From NCBI RefSeq assembly GCF_030272615.1, contig NC_081415.1, positions 420,666,257 through 420,730,256 on the forward strand: DNA of 64,000 bases. Reading direction: 5' to 3'. Numbering within the stretch: the stretch's first letter is position 1; each line of letters opens with the position of its first letter. The notes beneath the pieces are model-generated. The model searched no databases, was not told the origin of the DNA, and worked only from the letters and a program-made list of their open reading frames with translations. This document shows, piece after piece, positions 22,936 to 32,747 of the stretch. This DNA is from Cryptomeria japonica. Its lineage: Eukaryota > Streptophyta > Pinopsida > Cupressales > Cupressaceae. A program made the position numbers and the translations under genes.

Positions 22936-23330
22936 GCATCTGTGGCTCAATTCTGCTCTCTTGGTATCTGCTCAAAGTCTATCTTTGTGAAATGTTATTT
23001 CAGGTCATCCACCATTCTTTTGTAAGGCATTAATTTATCATCCTTTGTTTGGTAGTCATCAGTTGCTTGACGCATTACAAGTTGAGAGTCCCCAAAAACA
23101 CGAAGTTCCTAGATCTTCCACTGAACTGCAATCCATAATCTAGTTGTTAATGCCTCATATTCTGCTATATTATTAGTGCAGGGAAATGATAATCGATATG
23201 ATTTTGGTATAGAATCCCCTTGAGGAGTTATGAAGAGGATTCCAGCTCCTGCCCCATGCTATGTGTATGAGCCGTCAAAGTAAAGTTGCCATGGCTTTGC
23301 ATGTGACACTGTTAAAATGGATTCATCTGG
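22936..23330 (-). pseudogene. Second (archaeal-type) RNase H region of element C pol, broken
   Basis: The minus-strand frame reads WQLYFDGSYT, HGAGAGILFITPQG, CTNNIAEYEAL and FGDSQLV, then DDYQTKDDKLMPYKRMVDD. These are hallmarks of the extra RNase H that characterises the Tat lineage, where it lies between the ordinary RNase H and integrase. Stops interrupt it at about 23256, 23110, 23000 and 22950. Comparable sequence survives in element D at about 47400-47815. Confidence 0.8.
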
Positions 23331-24720
23331 AAATTCTAAAATTCGAGGAACGTCATCTATCATGGGGGCATCTACTAACTGATCTGCGATGGCTTGTCCT
23401 TTTATTGCTTTTCTATCCACATACTCGATGTTGAATTCACTCAGGATCATTACCCATTTGGCTAGTCGCCCAGTAAGCGTTGCTTTATTGAGAAGGTATT
23501 TCAATGGATCTATCCTTGCAACCAACTTAGTCCAATGAGTTAGCATGTAATGTCGTAATTTCTGCGAAGCAAAGACCACGGCGAGATATGCACGCTCAAT
23601 TGGTGTGTAGTTTAGCTCATATCCCACCAATGTGCGACTGATATAGTATACTGCCTTTTCTTTGCCCTCAACAACTTGTTGTGCTAAGAGTTCCCCCAGT
23701 GCTGTTGAAGTAGCTAATATGTATAGTAATAAAGGCTAATCTGGAATTGGTGGCATCAAAACTGGCAGATTCAGAAGATAATCTTTGAGTATGTGGAAAG
23801 CCTGTTGACAATTATCATCCCATTTGAATTTGATGTTTTTATGTAGCAAGTGTTGAAAAGGATTACATTTGTTTGCAAGTTGTGCTATGAAACTTCGTAT
23901 GGATTGGAGTCTCCCTTGCAAAGATCGAAGCTGACTGATGTTTCATGGTGGTTGCATCTCTAGGATGGCCTTGAATTTTGCTGGATCGGCTTCAATTCCT
24001 CTTTTTGATACAATGAATCCCAGGAGCTTCCCAGAGATTACTCCAAAGACACATTTCTTGGGATTTAATCTTACTTTATATTTTTCCAACCGATCAGAGA
24101 CGACTGAAAGTATGTCCAAATGTGTATTTCTGTCTATTGATTTGCCCAAGAGGTCATCAACATAATCCTCCATAGTAATGTGCATGAGATCATGAAAGAT
24201 AGTAGTCATGGCTCTTTGATATGTAGCACCTGTATTTTTTAGCCCAAAGGGCATGACATTCCAGCAGAAGGTTCCCCAAGGACAAGTAAATGTTGTTTTG
24301 TGCTAGTCTTCAGATGCAATTTTTATTTGATTGTAACCAGAGAATCCATCCATCAAAGATAACATTGCATGACCTGCTATGAGATCGACGATCAAGTCAA
24401 TATTTGGTAATGGAAAATCATCCTTAGGACAAGCTTTGTTGATGTCTCTGAAATTTGTACATATTCTGATGCTACGATCTGGTTTACTGATAGGCACTAA
24501 GTTGGAGATCCATTCAGGACAATCAATTGGGCGTATGAATCCGACATCCAATAATTTCTCAAGTTCTACTTTGACTAGTAATGCCACTTGTGGATGTATC
24601 TTTCTTAATTTTTGTTTCACTGGTTTTGCCCCCGGTTTAACTGTCAAATGATGCATTTCCAAATCTGGATCCAATCCAGGCATATCGGCGTATGACCATG
24701 CAAAGTTGATTTTTCACTCC
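23331..24720 (-). pseudogene. Reverse transcriptase and first RNase H region of element C pol, broken
   Basis: The frame includes the RT entry region (KPVKQKLRKIHP, then LEKLLDVGFIRPI), FRDINKACPKDDFPLPNID, MPFGLKNTGATYQRAM and the catalytic box YVDD. RNase H follows (ELNYTPIERAYLAVVFASQKLRHYM). It is one continuous frame interrupted by stops at about 24711, 24300, 23940 and 23733, three of which are TAG or TGA where the family normally has Gln or Arg. No frameshift was detected here. Confidence 0.88.
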
Positions 24721-25583
24721 ATGAAGAAACTTATGAATTTTGACCTTTCTGACTCTGTCAAAGATTGAGCCAAAAATATGTTGTGTGGAACTTCTTCTGT
24801 ACCAATGTTTGTTCTGATAGTCTCTTCTACCAACATGGATGACTTTTCCTCATATGATGCTGGGAGAATGTCGAGCCTTCCATCTTCGGGTGCCTCAGAG
24901 AGGTTTTCACCCTTAGATACATCCTTTCTTTTTACCTTTTTGGGGTCAGATAGCGCTACAGTGTGGTTTTCGCCATAAGACCCTTGGTTTGTTTTTATTT
25001 TTATATTTTTACAACTGGAAGGTCCGACACCCTCACCAAAATATGCCATGTTGTTGAGTTCTATAGTGTATCCCACTTTATGGTCCCCAGGGGGAAGATC
25101 CTCTCATATGCCAAGATAGTCCATAAAAGCTTCATCATTTTGGAATGTGTCAAACTGTGCAGGTCCTTCATGGTCCCAGTCAATAAGTTGGTGGTGAACA
25201 AGGGGAAGGCCTTTGATGTCTTCAAAGTTAGCGGGGTTAAGAGTGAAGATGTAGTTATATTCAAGTATGTCGAGGTAGTTATTGAGGTCATCGTTGGCAC
25301 TCTCCTCATCAGTCTCGATCATGAACGAATCCAGATTATCATCACTAGTAGCACATTCTGGGACAGGTGTTCTCATTCTATGTGATTTCAACCCAGGACC
25401 TAGAGGCAAAGACTATATGGGATCCTCCGAGGTTGTTTCTTGACCACCTTTGAATTTCCTATTAAATTCCTCTTCTTCTGTTGGTTCACTTGGTTCTCTG
25501 AATGTCTTGGTGAGCTCATAGTCACTAGAGGATTTGTCTGAACCCCATTCCCATTCATTGGAGTCTATGGAATAGCGATTCTC
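24721..25583 (-). pseudogene. Protease-RT linker of element C, broken
   Basis: The frame is shared with the flanking pol domains and has acidic patches (IETDEESANDD, EEEEFNRK). It has stops near 25581, 25430 and 25101. The segment HNIFLAQSLTESERSKF near its end resembles the sequence that normally precedes the RT domain in Tat elements. No separate domain is recognised. Confidence 0.65.
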
Positions 25584-26837
25584 TTATTGAATTTTGGCAG
25601 CTTTGATTTGTAATGCTTCTTCTGTCCTTTGAGTGTGGACCTTGGAAGTCATGAAACCATGTCCCTTCGAGCGTTCCTTTTTGAATGTCAATTCAGGTTG
25701 TAAAGGTTCAATGATGCCTTCCTTTCTTAACCCAAGAGGGCTTTTGCCATCATACCCAAATTTCTGTAGAATCTTGAACCCTTTACCATATTTCTCACAT
25801 GGTATACTGATGTGATCTTGTGTTTCATGTTCAAGGTCTATGTAAAGCATTTTGTATAAGTCTTCCTCTTCCAGTTCACCCCATCTTTGAAAGATAGTAG
25901 GATCCCATTTGAGTATAATGATAGATACCTGCTTATTAGGATGTGGTCTTCCATATTCTTTTGGTGAATTCATGACTTGTTGTAAGTACATGGTCTGATT
26001 CAAAGTGTACTCACCCATGCCCTTGACTTGGAATTTGCCCTTAAGTTCACCTTGTTTTGATGTCAAAGGTTTGAATGACTCAGGATCAATGTATGCAGAA
26101 GAAGGAACAGCTTCGCGATTACTGGGAATGATGGTCTCAATTTTTGGTCTCAAGTTATTACAATATATGAATGGATTAGGATCTCCATTAACTGTTATTT
26201 CAACTCCATTGTGAGGAAACTTAATGCATTGGTGATATGTAGATGGGACCACCCTCATTTCATGAATCCAAGGACGTCCTAGCAATATGTTGTATGTGAG
26301 ATCAAGATATAGTACTTGACAAACCACATCCTTTGTGACTAGCCCAACTCTGAGAGGTAAGGTGACTGTGCCCTTGGATGAATGCTCTTCGTCATCATAT
26401 GCTTTGATGGTAATTTTGTTTGTAGAATTCACGGCTTTGCCAGAATATCCCAATTGTTTAATAGTGCTCAATGTACAAATGTTTAGACTTGCTCCTCCAT
26501 ATATCAGGACTCGTTTGATTCTATGTTTGTGTATGAAGGCTTCAATGTGTAATGGTGCATTATGTGGCTGACTTACGAAGGCGTCATCAACTTCTGTGAA
26601 TGTAAGAGAGTGGGGAATGGAAAGGTATCCCACCATGGCTTGAAACTGGTCCACGTTCAAATCAGTAGGAACGACAGTGTCTCTCAAAATTTTGTCAAGA
26701 ATAGCTTTATGTGCGGGGGATATGCATAAGAGCTCAAGGATGGAGATAAGCACAGGTGTTTTCCCTAACTGTTCTACAAGGTCGTATTTAGGCTTAGTTG
26801 ATGAGGAATCAGTGTTTTTAGATGGAGCACCTTGCAA
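25584..26837 (-). pseudogene. Aspartic protease region with a G-patch-like motif, element C
   Basis: The protease motif appears as VLIYGGASLNICTL. The catalytic Asp expected before GG is Tyr here, so this copy could not cleave its polyprotein. The second conserved block, YNILLGRPWIHEM, is present. Near the C-terminal end is GKGFKILQKFGYDGKSPLGL followed by GIIEPL, which resembles a G-patch (Gly-rich RNA-binding motif), known behind the protease in some retroviruses. This is the longest uninterrupted piece of pol (417 codons). It shares frame with the nucleocapsid-like part upstream, separated by a TAG near 26922. Confidence 0.8.
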
Positions 26838-26924
26838 AGTGAATTTACCTCGATAGGTTGTAACATGACATTCAGAGGTAGGTTCGGGAGAAGATCTAAT
26901 GCCTTTCAGAATGATCCTGGGTCT

Positions 26925-27437
26925 CTAGGTAGAATTCTTAGGGGTTTTGACCTTGATGATAATGGTAGAGACATAATTGTCCATCGAGATGTGATTAATA
27001 GTTGAATCATAGCTATAAGATGCTCTGGTATAGTTGGTTTGATCATTTGTGGCTATAGCTTTTCCCTTGTCATGTTTTGGGAATGGTTCCTTAAACATTT
27101 CATGTTCTTGATTGGATAAGTGTCCTTCAATCTCAATGTCACCTCTATCAATGAGATCTTGTATGATGTTCTTCAGTCGGTGACAATTTCCTATTTTATG
27201 ACCCTTGCTTTTATGGAACTCATAATACTCGTCATCATTCCACCAATTTGGTTTGACATTTGGCTCATATGGCGGAAAATCTGGGATTGTGATTACTTTG
27301 TTTGCCACTAGCTTCTTGAAAACTGACTCAAGTGGTTCTCCCAATGGGGTATACTTCCTTCGTGATCTAGAAGTTGTTTGAGTATTCACTTGATTGTTTG
27401 TAGAGCTTGATCCCAAAAAAATGATTTTGGGTCGCAC
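26925..27437 (-). pseudogene. Nucleocapsid-like end of Gag, element C
   Basis: The key segment is EYYEFHKSKGHKIGNCHRLK followed by NIIQDLIDRG. It resembles the single zinc-binding motif of Tat Gag, in which a Cys precedes EFH; here that position is Tyr, so metal binding is probably lost. The frame differs from the main gag frame, so a one-base change occurred near 27440-27470. From here down to 21543 the frame never shifts. Confidence 0.7.
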
Positions 27438-29074
27438 TGTATTGGCATCAACACACCATCATTGACTGTGTTCTTGTTTTTATTCCAAAATCTTGGCTTG
27501 TCTTTTCCTTTAAAGTCATCTTTGTTTTCCTTGAATATCTTAATGACTCCTTGTTCAATTAGGACCTTTTCTGTCACTAAGCCTTTTTCAATGACGTCCT
27601 TGAAGGTGGACAAACAAGCTTTCCTTAGATCATAGCCAATGTCTTTGTTAACATTCTGGGTGAACATCTCTACCATTTGTTTTTGTGGAATTTCACAAGA
27701 GCATCTGCTCGCTAGATTTTTCCATCTTTGTAAAAATGATGCAAAAGACTCTCCCTCTTTTTGCTTGGTGTTGCACAAAGTAGTGACTGATATGTCCGTC
27801 TCTATGTTGTATGAGAAATGTTGGATAAATGCCTCTGCTAAGTCACCCCATGACTTAATTCCAGGTGGAAGTTGGGAGAGCCATTCCATAGCTTGATCAC
27901 CTAAGCTCTGTGGGAATAATCTCATCAAATATGTCTCTTCTGAAGCTACCTCAATGCAAGCTATGAAAAACTGTCTTATGTGTGCCTTAGGATCCCCTTT
28001 TCCTCTATACTTATCAAACTTAGGCGTCACAAAGTGTGTAAGAAATGGAGGCATTGGAATTCTCTTGTCAAATGGATAGGGGCATATGTCTCTCATTGTG
28101 TATGTTGGCTTCGGTGTATTTATGTCCTCCATTTTCTTTTGTAAGTCCTTGATTTGCTGTTCCAAATTGTTCTTAGGTGGAGATCGACTTCTTGGACCAT
28201 ACCCCATGCTTGAGGTACCAATTGGAGGAGGAGCATGTTGCATATATGGATGATATTGATCATACACATGTTCATATGGAGGAGGTCTATAATGATGCTG
28301 CGTATATGGACCACCTAGTATAGAGTCATGGTGAGGAATGGAATATATTCTTTGTCTATGTATACCATACTCTATAGGAATGTCATGAGTTTGTTCTAGT
28401 GTGTTGCCCCCAAATTTGATGTGAGGTTTCCTTGTGTCCAAATTTTGAGCATGCCTTTGAATATCCAATTGCTTTGGTGGTTGATCCTTAGCATTGATAT
28501 GTGATTGAGCATATTTTTCTGCATAAGACTTCCATAATGGTCTACGAAGGTGAGTATCAAATGCTTGACCATGTGTGTATGGGACCTCTAGTTTTTGAAA
28601 CAAAGATGATGGTGATTCAGGCACAAGATGTGGTCCTCTATTGCCTCCACTATTAGGCCTGTTTTGATCCATGTTGGAGTGAGTTTGTTGCAAAGGTCGA
28701 TGTTCCATTATTTGAGACATGTCAAAATCATGAGGTATCTTGGCTCCACTTTGTGCCATCACTTGTAAGAAATGTTGTCTATCTCTCCTCATTATTTCCT
28801 CAACCAATCTATTGAAATGGGGATTCATAATGGTGTCTTCCACTTCTACTGAATGTACTGAAATGTTGTCCATATTGTCATTGTGTGTATCATTGTTGTT
28901 TGTAGTGTCCATGTGCTCAACATTTGGAATGTTTCTATAGGCATCCATGTTAGGTAATGTAGTATGATCAGAATTGAAAAAGATATCATTGTCATACTCA
29001 TAGGAACTCATGTTTGCGGACTCTTGAGCCTCTTTAGCTTCTCTCCTAGATTTTTGGGAACGGGTTTCAACCAT
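27430..29074 (-). pseudogene. Gag of element C
   Basis: A 562-codon frame starts MVETRSQKSRREAKEAQES. After a low-complexity Asn/Asp/His/Pro-rich half comes the retrotransposon Gag core, with FDKYRGKGDPKAHIRQFFIA, QAMEWLSQLPPGIKSWGDL and FASFLQRWKNLASRC. Gag forms the particle that holds the element RNA. The core looks intact; the frame is lost just before the nucleocapsid-like part by a frameshift. The start was chosen because it is the first ATG of the frame and no Gag-like sequence lies upstream. Confidence 0.85.
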
Positions 29075-29564
29075 GAACTAGGTATTGACCAAGATGTGTG
29101 AGACTAGATGAAAATGGAAAGAGTATGGAAGACAAAGAGTTGGATGGAATGTAAATGAATCTAAGGTTTACTTGCAATGACCAAAGTGTAAGACCAAATA
29201 TGTATGTAGAGAGTAGGTGTGGCTTCCAAAGAGAGGATAGTTTCTCTTGATGAGGTAAGTTGACCTTGACTCTAAGTAAGACCAAATGAGACCCAAAGGT
29301 GATAGACCTTGATGAGGGACCACTTAGCAAAATGTTGCTGTATGTAGTGTGTTGACAAAGTATGATGAGGACAAGCAAGTGACCTTTTGATTCAAGTTTA
29401 GACAAATATGAATGTAATGTAAGGTGTAAAGCAATGATGGACTTTGTAAGACCCAAAGACAGGTTGAATGCTAGATGAAACCCTAGAGAAATAACCTAGG
29501 AAGCTCAAGAATTCTGAAACTGACTGTGTTTGTTTGTTGGACTATAAAAGTTTTTCAATTCTGA

Positions 29565-29760
29565 ACACAGACGTGCCTGTATACTGCACAAACGCGATTC
29601 CCTGACACAGACGTGGTTCTGTTTAACACAGACACGAGTCTGAGATTTTGTAAATGCTATGTTGATTCTGAGAACACAGACGTGTTTCTGCCCTTCACAA
29701 ATGTTGTTATACGACACATACACTATTATGTCAGACACAGACGCGTTTCTACAAAATTTG
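29565..29760 (-). repeat. CpG motif array, gag-proximal part of element C leader
   Basis: On the minus strand, the sense of gag-pol RNA, units read GGCACGTCTGTGTTC, TCGCGTTTGTGCAG, CCACGTCTGTGTC and CTCGTGTCTGTG. The spacing is about 20-30 bases. It is the same motif and RNA sense as the array in the PMD gene leader (17280-17530). Confidence 0.75.
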
Positions 29761-30964
29761 TGCAATTTTTTCCAATCTGTGAAGTTGCTTTGTTGTGACC
29801 AAATCTGAATGTTTAACTATTTTTTCGTGACAAGATGACACAGTGTTGATGAGGACTCAATGTTTGCAAGTGTCTAGACAAAAATGACTCAAAGAAAAGT
29901 GTGTTGTTTGATGTAAAATTGTTTTGCATACACTTGAAGACATAGAAGACACAATGTTTTGCTGTTTGGTTTTGAATGTTTGATTGTTCAAAATAAGTCA
30001 AGCACAATTCTTATGGCTGGCCAAGACAATAGTTGTTGATCCCACATGGGATTTTACCCCCGAGGCTACACTATTCAGAGCGGATACTTAGATGTTTGAC
30101 CCCACTGGCTCCACCCTCGGCACTCACTTCTCAGGGCAACCAAGCATCAGTCCCCACAAAAACTCCTTGTGGCAAACTTTGTATCTCTACTAAGAACTGT
30201 ATGTGTGTGGGCCGCTACCAGAGGTCCGACCTCCTGCCCCAACAACTAGAAGGATTTTGGCTTCTAAAACAAAAAGGTGCTAGTAAGGGCATCCGCTCGT
30301 GTGGCCATACATGTGGCACTTTCAACTCTGTAAATACAGAAGGCTCCCAGACGGTAGGGGTTACGCCCTATAACAGATCAAATAAATTTGATCAAATGGG
30401 TTTATGGGGAGACATAGTGTCGGTATGAACTAATCAACACATGTTATTCATAGTTTTCACCATGAATACAATTATTTATAGTGGTTTGGAAGAAGATGGC
30501 TTTTCTTTTGCTACCACTTGGGTCGTTCTCTCCTCACTAGTAGTCCTAATGACCACACGGGGAGACAGGCCCTCTGAAGATGAAACAACAAGAGCCTATT
30601 GCTCAAGACACAAAAGACAATGGTTCAATTTTAGTCCACCAATTGAAGTGTTTGCTAATCTATGAAAACAAGGTACACAATAAAAATCAAAAACCCTTGC
30701 CAAGGTCCTACAACAAAGATCTATTAGTAGTTTGGATTGTTTGAAATAATCACCCCTTCCTGCAAGCACACAAGTTAGGTAAATTTTAGATCCAAAAGAC
30801 TTTGTGAAAATAGGGGTCTTCAACAAAATGATTTTGCTTTCAAGACAAGCTGCACCAATTTCATTAGCTAGATCTGAAAATGTTAGCTCAAAATAAACCA
30901 GATCTAAAAAAAACCAAAAAAAACCAAATGACTAAAAACTGAATCAATGAAAATCCCCCAAAAA

Positions 30965-31225
30965 ATGAAATCAGTGCGCACAGACACGGGTAACATAAAC
31001 ACAAAGGCGGCTTCTGGACGCAGACGCGCTTCTGTGAAACACAAATGTGGCTCCGTAACGCAGACGCGCCTGAAAACCCCATAGACGGGATTAGGGAACA
31101 CAGACGCGATTTTCGGAATCTGCAAAAAAATAAAACTGTCGAGGGTGTGGACGTGATCCTAGATGTTGCAGACGCGGCAGAAAACCAAAAACGCGATCCG
31201 AAAGTGCGCAAACGCGAAAATGTCG
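30965..31225 (-). repeat. CpG motif array, PBS-proximal part of element C leader
   Basis: Minus-strand units include TCGCGTCTGTGTTC, GGCGCGTCTGCGTTA, GCCACATTTGTGTTTC, AGCGCGTCTGCGTCC and GCCGCCTTTGTGTTT. This array lies 80-340 bases from the primer-binding site. It is the most CpG-rich stretch of the leader. Confidence 0.8.
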
Positions 31226-31306
31226 AAATGTTGTCAAAAAATGTTAGATCTGCAACTTCAAAACACAAAATCTGCAACAAGGATATTAAATGCAAAAGGG
31301 ACAAGA

Positions 31307-31324
31307 GTCCCACCAGGCATGCCA
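31307..31324 (-). promoter_or_regulatory. Primer-binding site of element C
   Basis: The minus strand reads TGGCATGCCTGGTGGGAC three bases from the LTR edge. A near-identical site (TGGCATGCCCGGTGGGAC) is used by the L3 family at 40913-40930. The cognate tRNA could not be assigned from memory. It differs from the tRNA-Lys site of element A although the leaders are related. Confidence 0.75.
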
Positions 31325-31327
31325 AAA

Positions 31328-32106
31328 TGTATATGGTGAAAATGGATAACAACAATGTTGCAAGACTAAATGAATTCAACCACAAAACCCTAGCCTAACA
31401 ACAACAAAGATCCACCATAACATATGAAGATTACCTAAGACAATGCAAATCAAATGAAATCACAAAGATTATACCATCACATGTCCAATAGGGTTTGGAT
31501 CTCCATTCTTCCTATCTCCATTGATCTTGCTTGATATATTTGCTCTCAGATTTTATATGTGCACAAGAGCTCAACAAAGAACGGAAATGTGGTTGCAAGT
31601 AGGATCTCATATGAAAAGCATAGTGTAGTCAAATGCATAAATTGATTAGCCAGACAGTGTTTGATAATGAAAGAAGCATCTCCTTATATAGAAGACACCA
31701 TAAGAAATGGAGGGATAAGATTGAGAGATGTAAAAAGAGGCCGACTATGATTAGAGGGTAGGTAAAGAAAATAATAAAATAATGAAAGGGTAGGTAGTGT
31801 AAGAATTAAGAGATGAATGACATGTGTCATGGGTAGAAAAGGTTAATGAATTAATTAAATAAATAAAGATTTATTTAATTAATAGAAGAAGTGGGATAAT
31901 TAAATAAATAAGATATTTATTTAATTTAGGAAAAGGGTAATTTAAATAAATAAATGAATTTATTTAAATGAGAAATAAGGCTAGACGAGGATAAATGAAT
32001 TAATTAAATAAATAAAGATTTATTTAATTAATAGAAGAATTAGGCTAAAATAATTAAATAAATAAAATATTTATTTAATTAGACATGACAATTTTAGGTG
32101 TCTACA
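31328..32106 (-). repeat. 5' LTR of element C
   Basis: This copy is 779 bases and almost identical to 15990-16757. It has a 15-base local duplication around ctccattcttcctatctcc. The TATA-like box is near 31683-31692 on the minus strand. Confidence 0.9.
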
Positions 32107-32747
32107 ATTTCAATACAAACTTGTTTACTTTGAAAGCTTATGGCCATTGATAAATAAGTCATTGTGATCCTTCATTATTGATCATTTTATTCTTTATAAG
32201 ACTGTCACACTGTTCATTGAGAGGTCACTTTTCAGCTGCACCTATAACATTCCATTTACCTTATTATAATGCTTCTTTGTATGTAGTACCCCTCCCTCAA
32301 TCATACTTTTTAGACGCATGTTTTGACTTCAGTTGACTTTTCAATGTATATTAGTGGATACAGTATATTGTGATATTTTACTCAGACATTATGCTATGAT
32401 GTGTTATGCTTTAATTTGAGTTGCAATGTATGTTGTTCATGCAATATTTCCTTTTGATGGCTAAATGTTATTATATTGGATTACTGACATGGACCGACAC
32501 ATTTATTTTGTGTGTGTGATGCGTTATATACATGTTTTATGTTTGCAAGTGTATGGGGTGCGAGGAGATGATTACATCACGATTCTCCTTCATCGGTGTA
32601 TTTGTTGTGGTTGTATATATATGCATATGCGGTTTATTGATGCAAGGAATTGCAGGTACAAGTACCGTGTAGGTACGGGGTATCGTCTCCACCTGGCTTC
32701 ACAGGTCTGAGCGTACCTTATGACCCGATGAAAGTGGAGGAGATAGT
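32107..32747. other. Unassigned DNA between element C and the long LTR
   Basis: The first 300 bases continue the T/C-rich texture. From about 32430 to 32747 the sequence differs and ends in a purine-rich run, aaagtggaggagatag, directly before an LTR start. It may be the 3' end of the internal region of a truncated element. No coding motif was recognised. Confidence 0.4.

Larger units (their letters stand above)
29075..31304 (-). other. Long leader of element C gag-pol transcript
   Basis: This 2.2-kb region between gag and the primer-binding site has no supported gene. It contains two arrays of the CpG motif (29565-29760 and 30965-31225) and, at about 29930-30570, a block shared with the leader of element A. 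The 131-codon plus-strand frame at 30033-30428 lies in this conserved block and is treated as non-coding. Confidence 0.7.
15990..32106 (-). mobile_element. Tat-like Ty3/gypsy retrotransposon C, both LTRs present, 16.1 kb
   Basis: It is bounded by LTRs at 15990-16757 and 31328-32106. Read on the minus strand, the order is 5' LTR, PBS, a 2.2-kb leader, gag, protease, reverse transcriptase, RNase H, a second (archaeal-type) RNase H, integrase, a spacer, an oppositely oriented PMD gene, a polypurine tract and the 3' LTR. The second RNase H and the antisense gene place it in the Tat lineage. Flanks atttt (left) and atttc (right) are a 4-of-5 match for a target duplication. The LTRs differ by about 20 substitutions plus a 15-base duplication, roughly 2.6 percent by eye. 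Confidence 0.9.

Noticed and set aside
24963-25385. A 140-codon plus-strand frame inside pol of element C
   Set aside because: It lies opposite the continuous minus-strand pol frame and has no recognisable motif.
30033-30428. A 131-codon plus-strand frame in the leader of element C, with a similar frame at 285-473
   Set aside because: Its similarity is explained by homologous leader DNA, it is antisense to the element transcript, it differs in length between copies, and no domain is recognised.
31307-31324. Assigning a specific tRNA to the element C primer site
   Set aside because: The sequence TGGCATGCCTGGTGGGAC did not match a tRNA 3' end I could recall with confidence.
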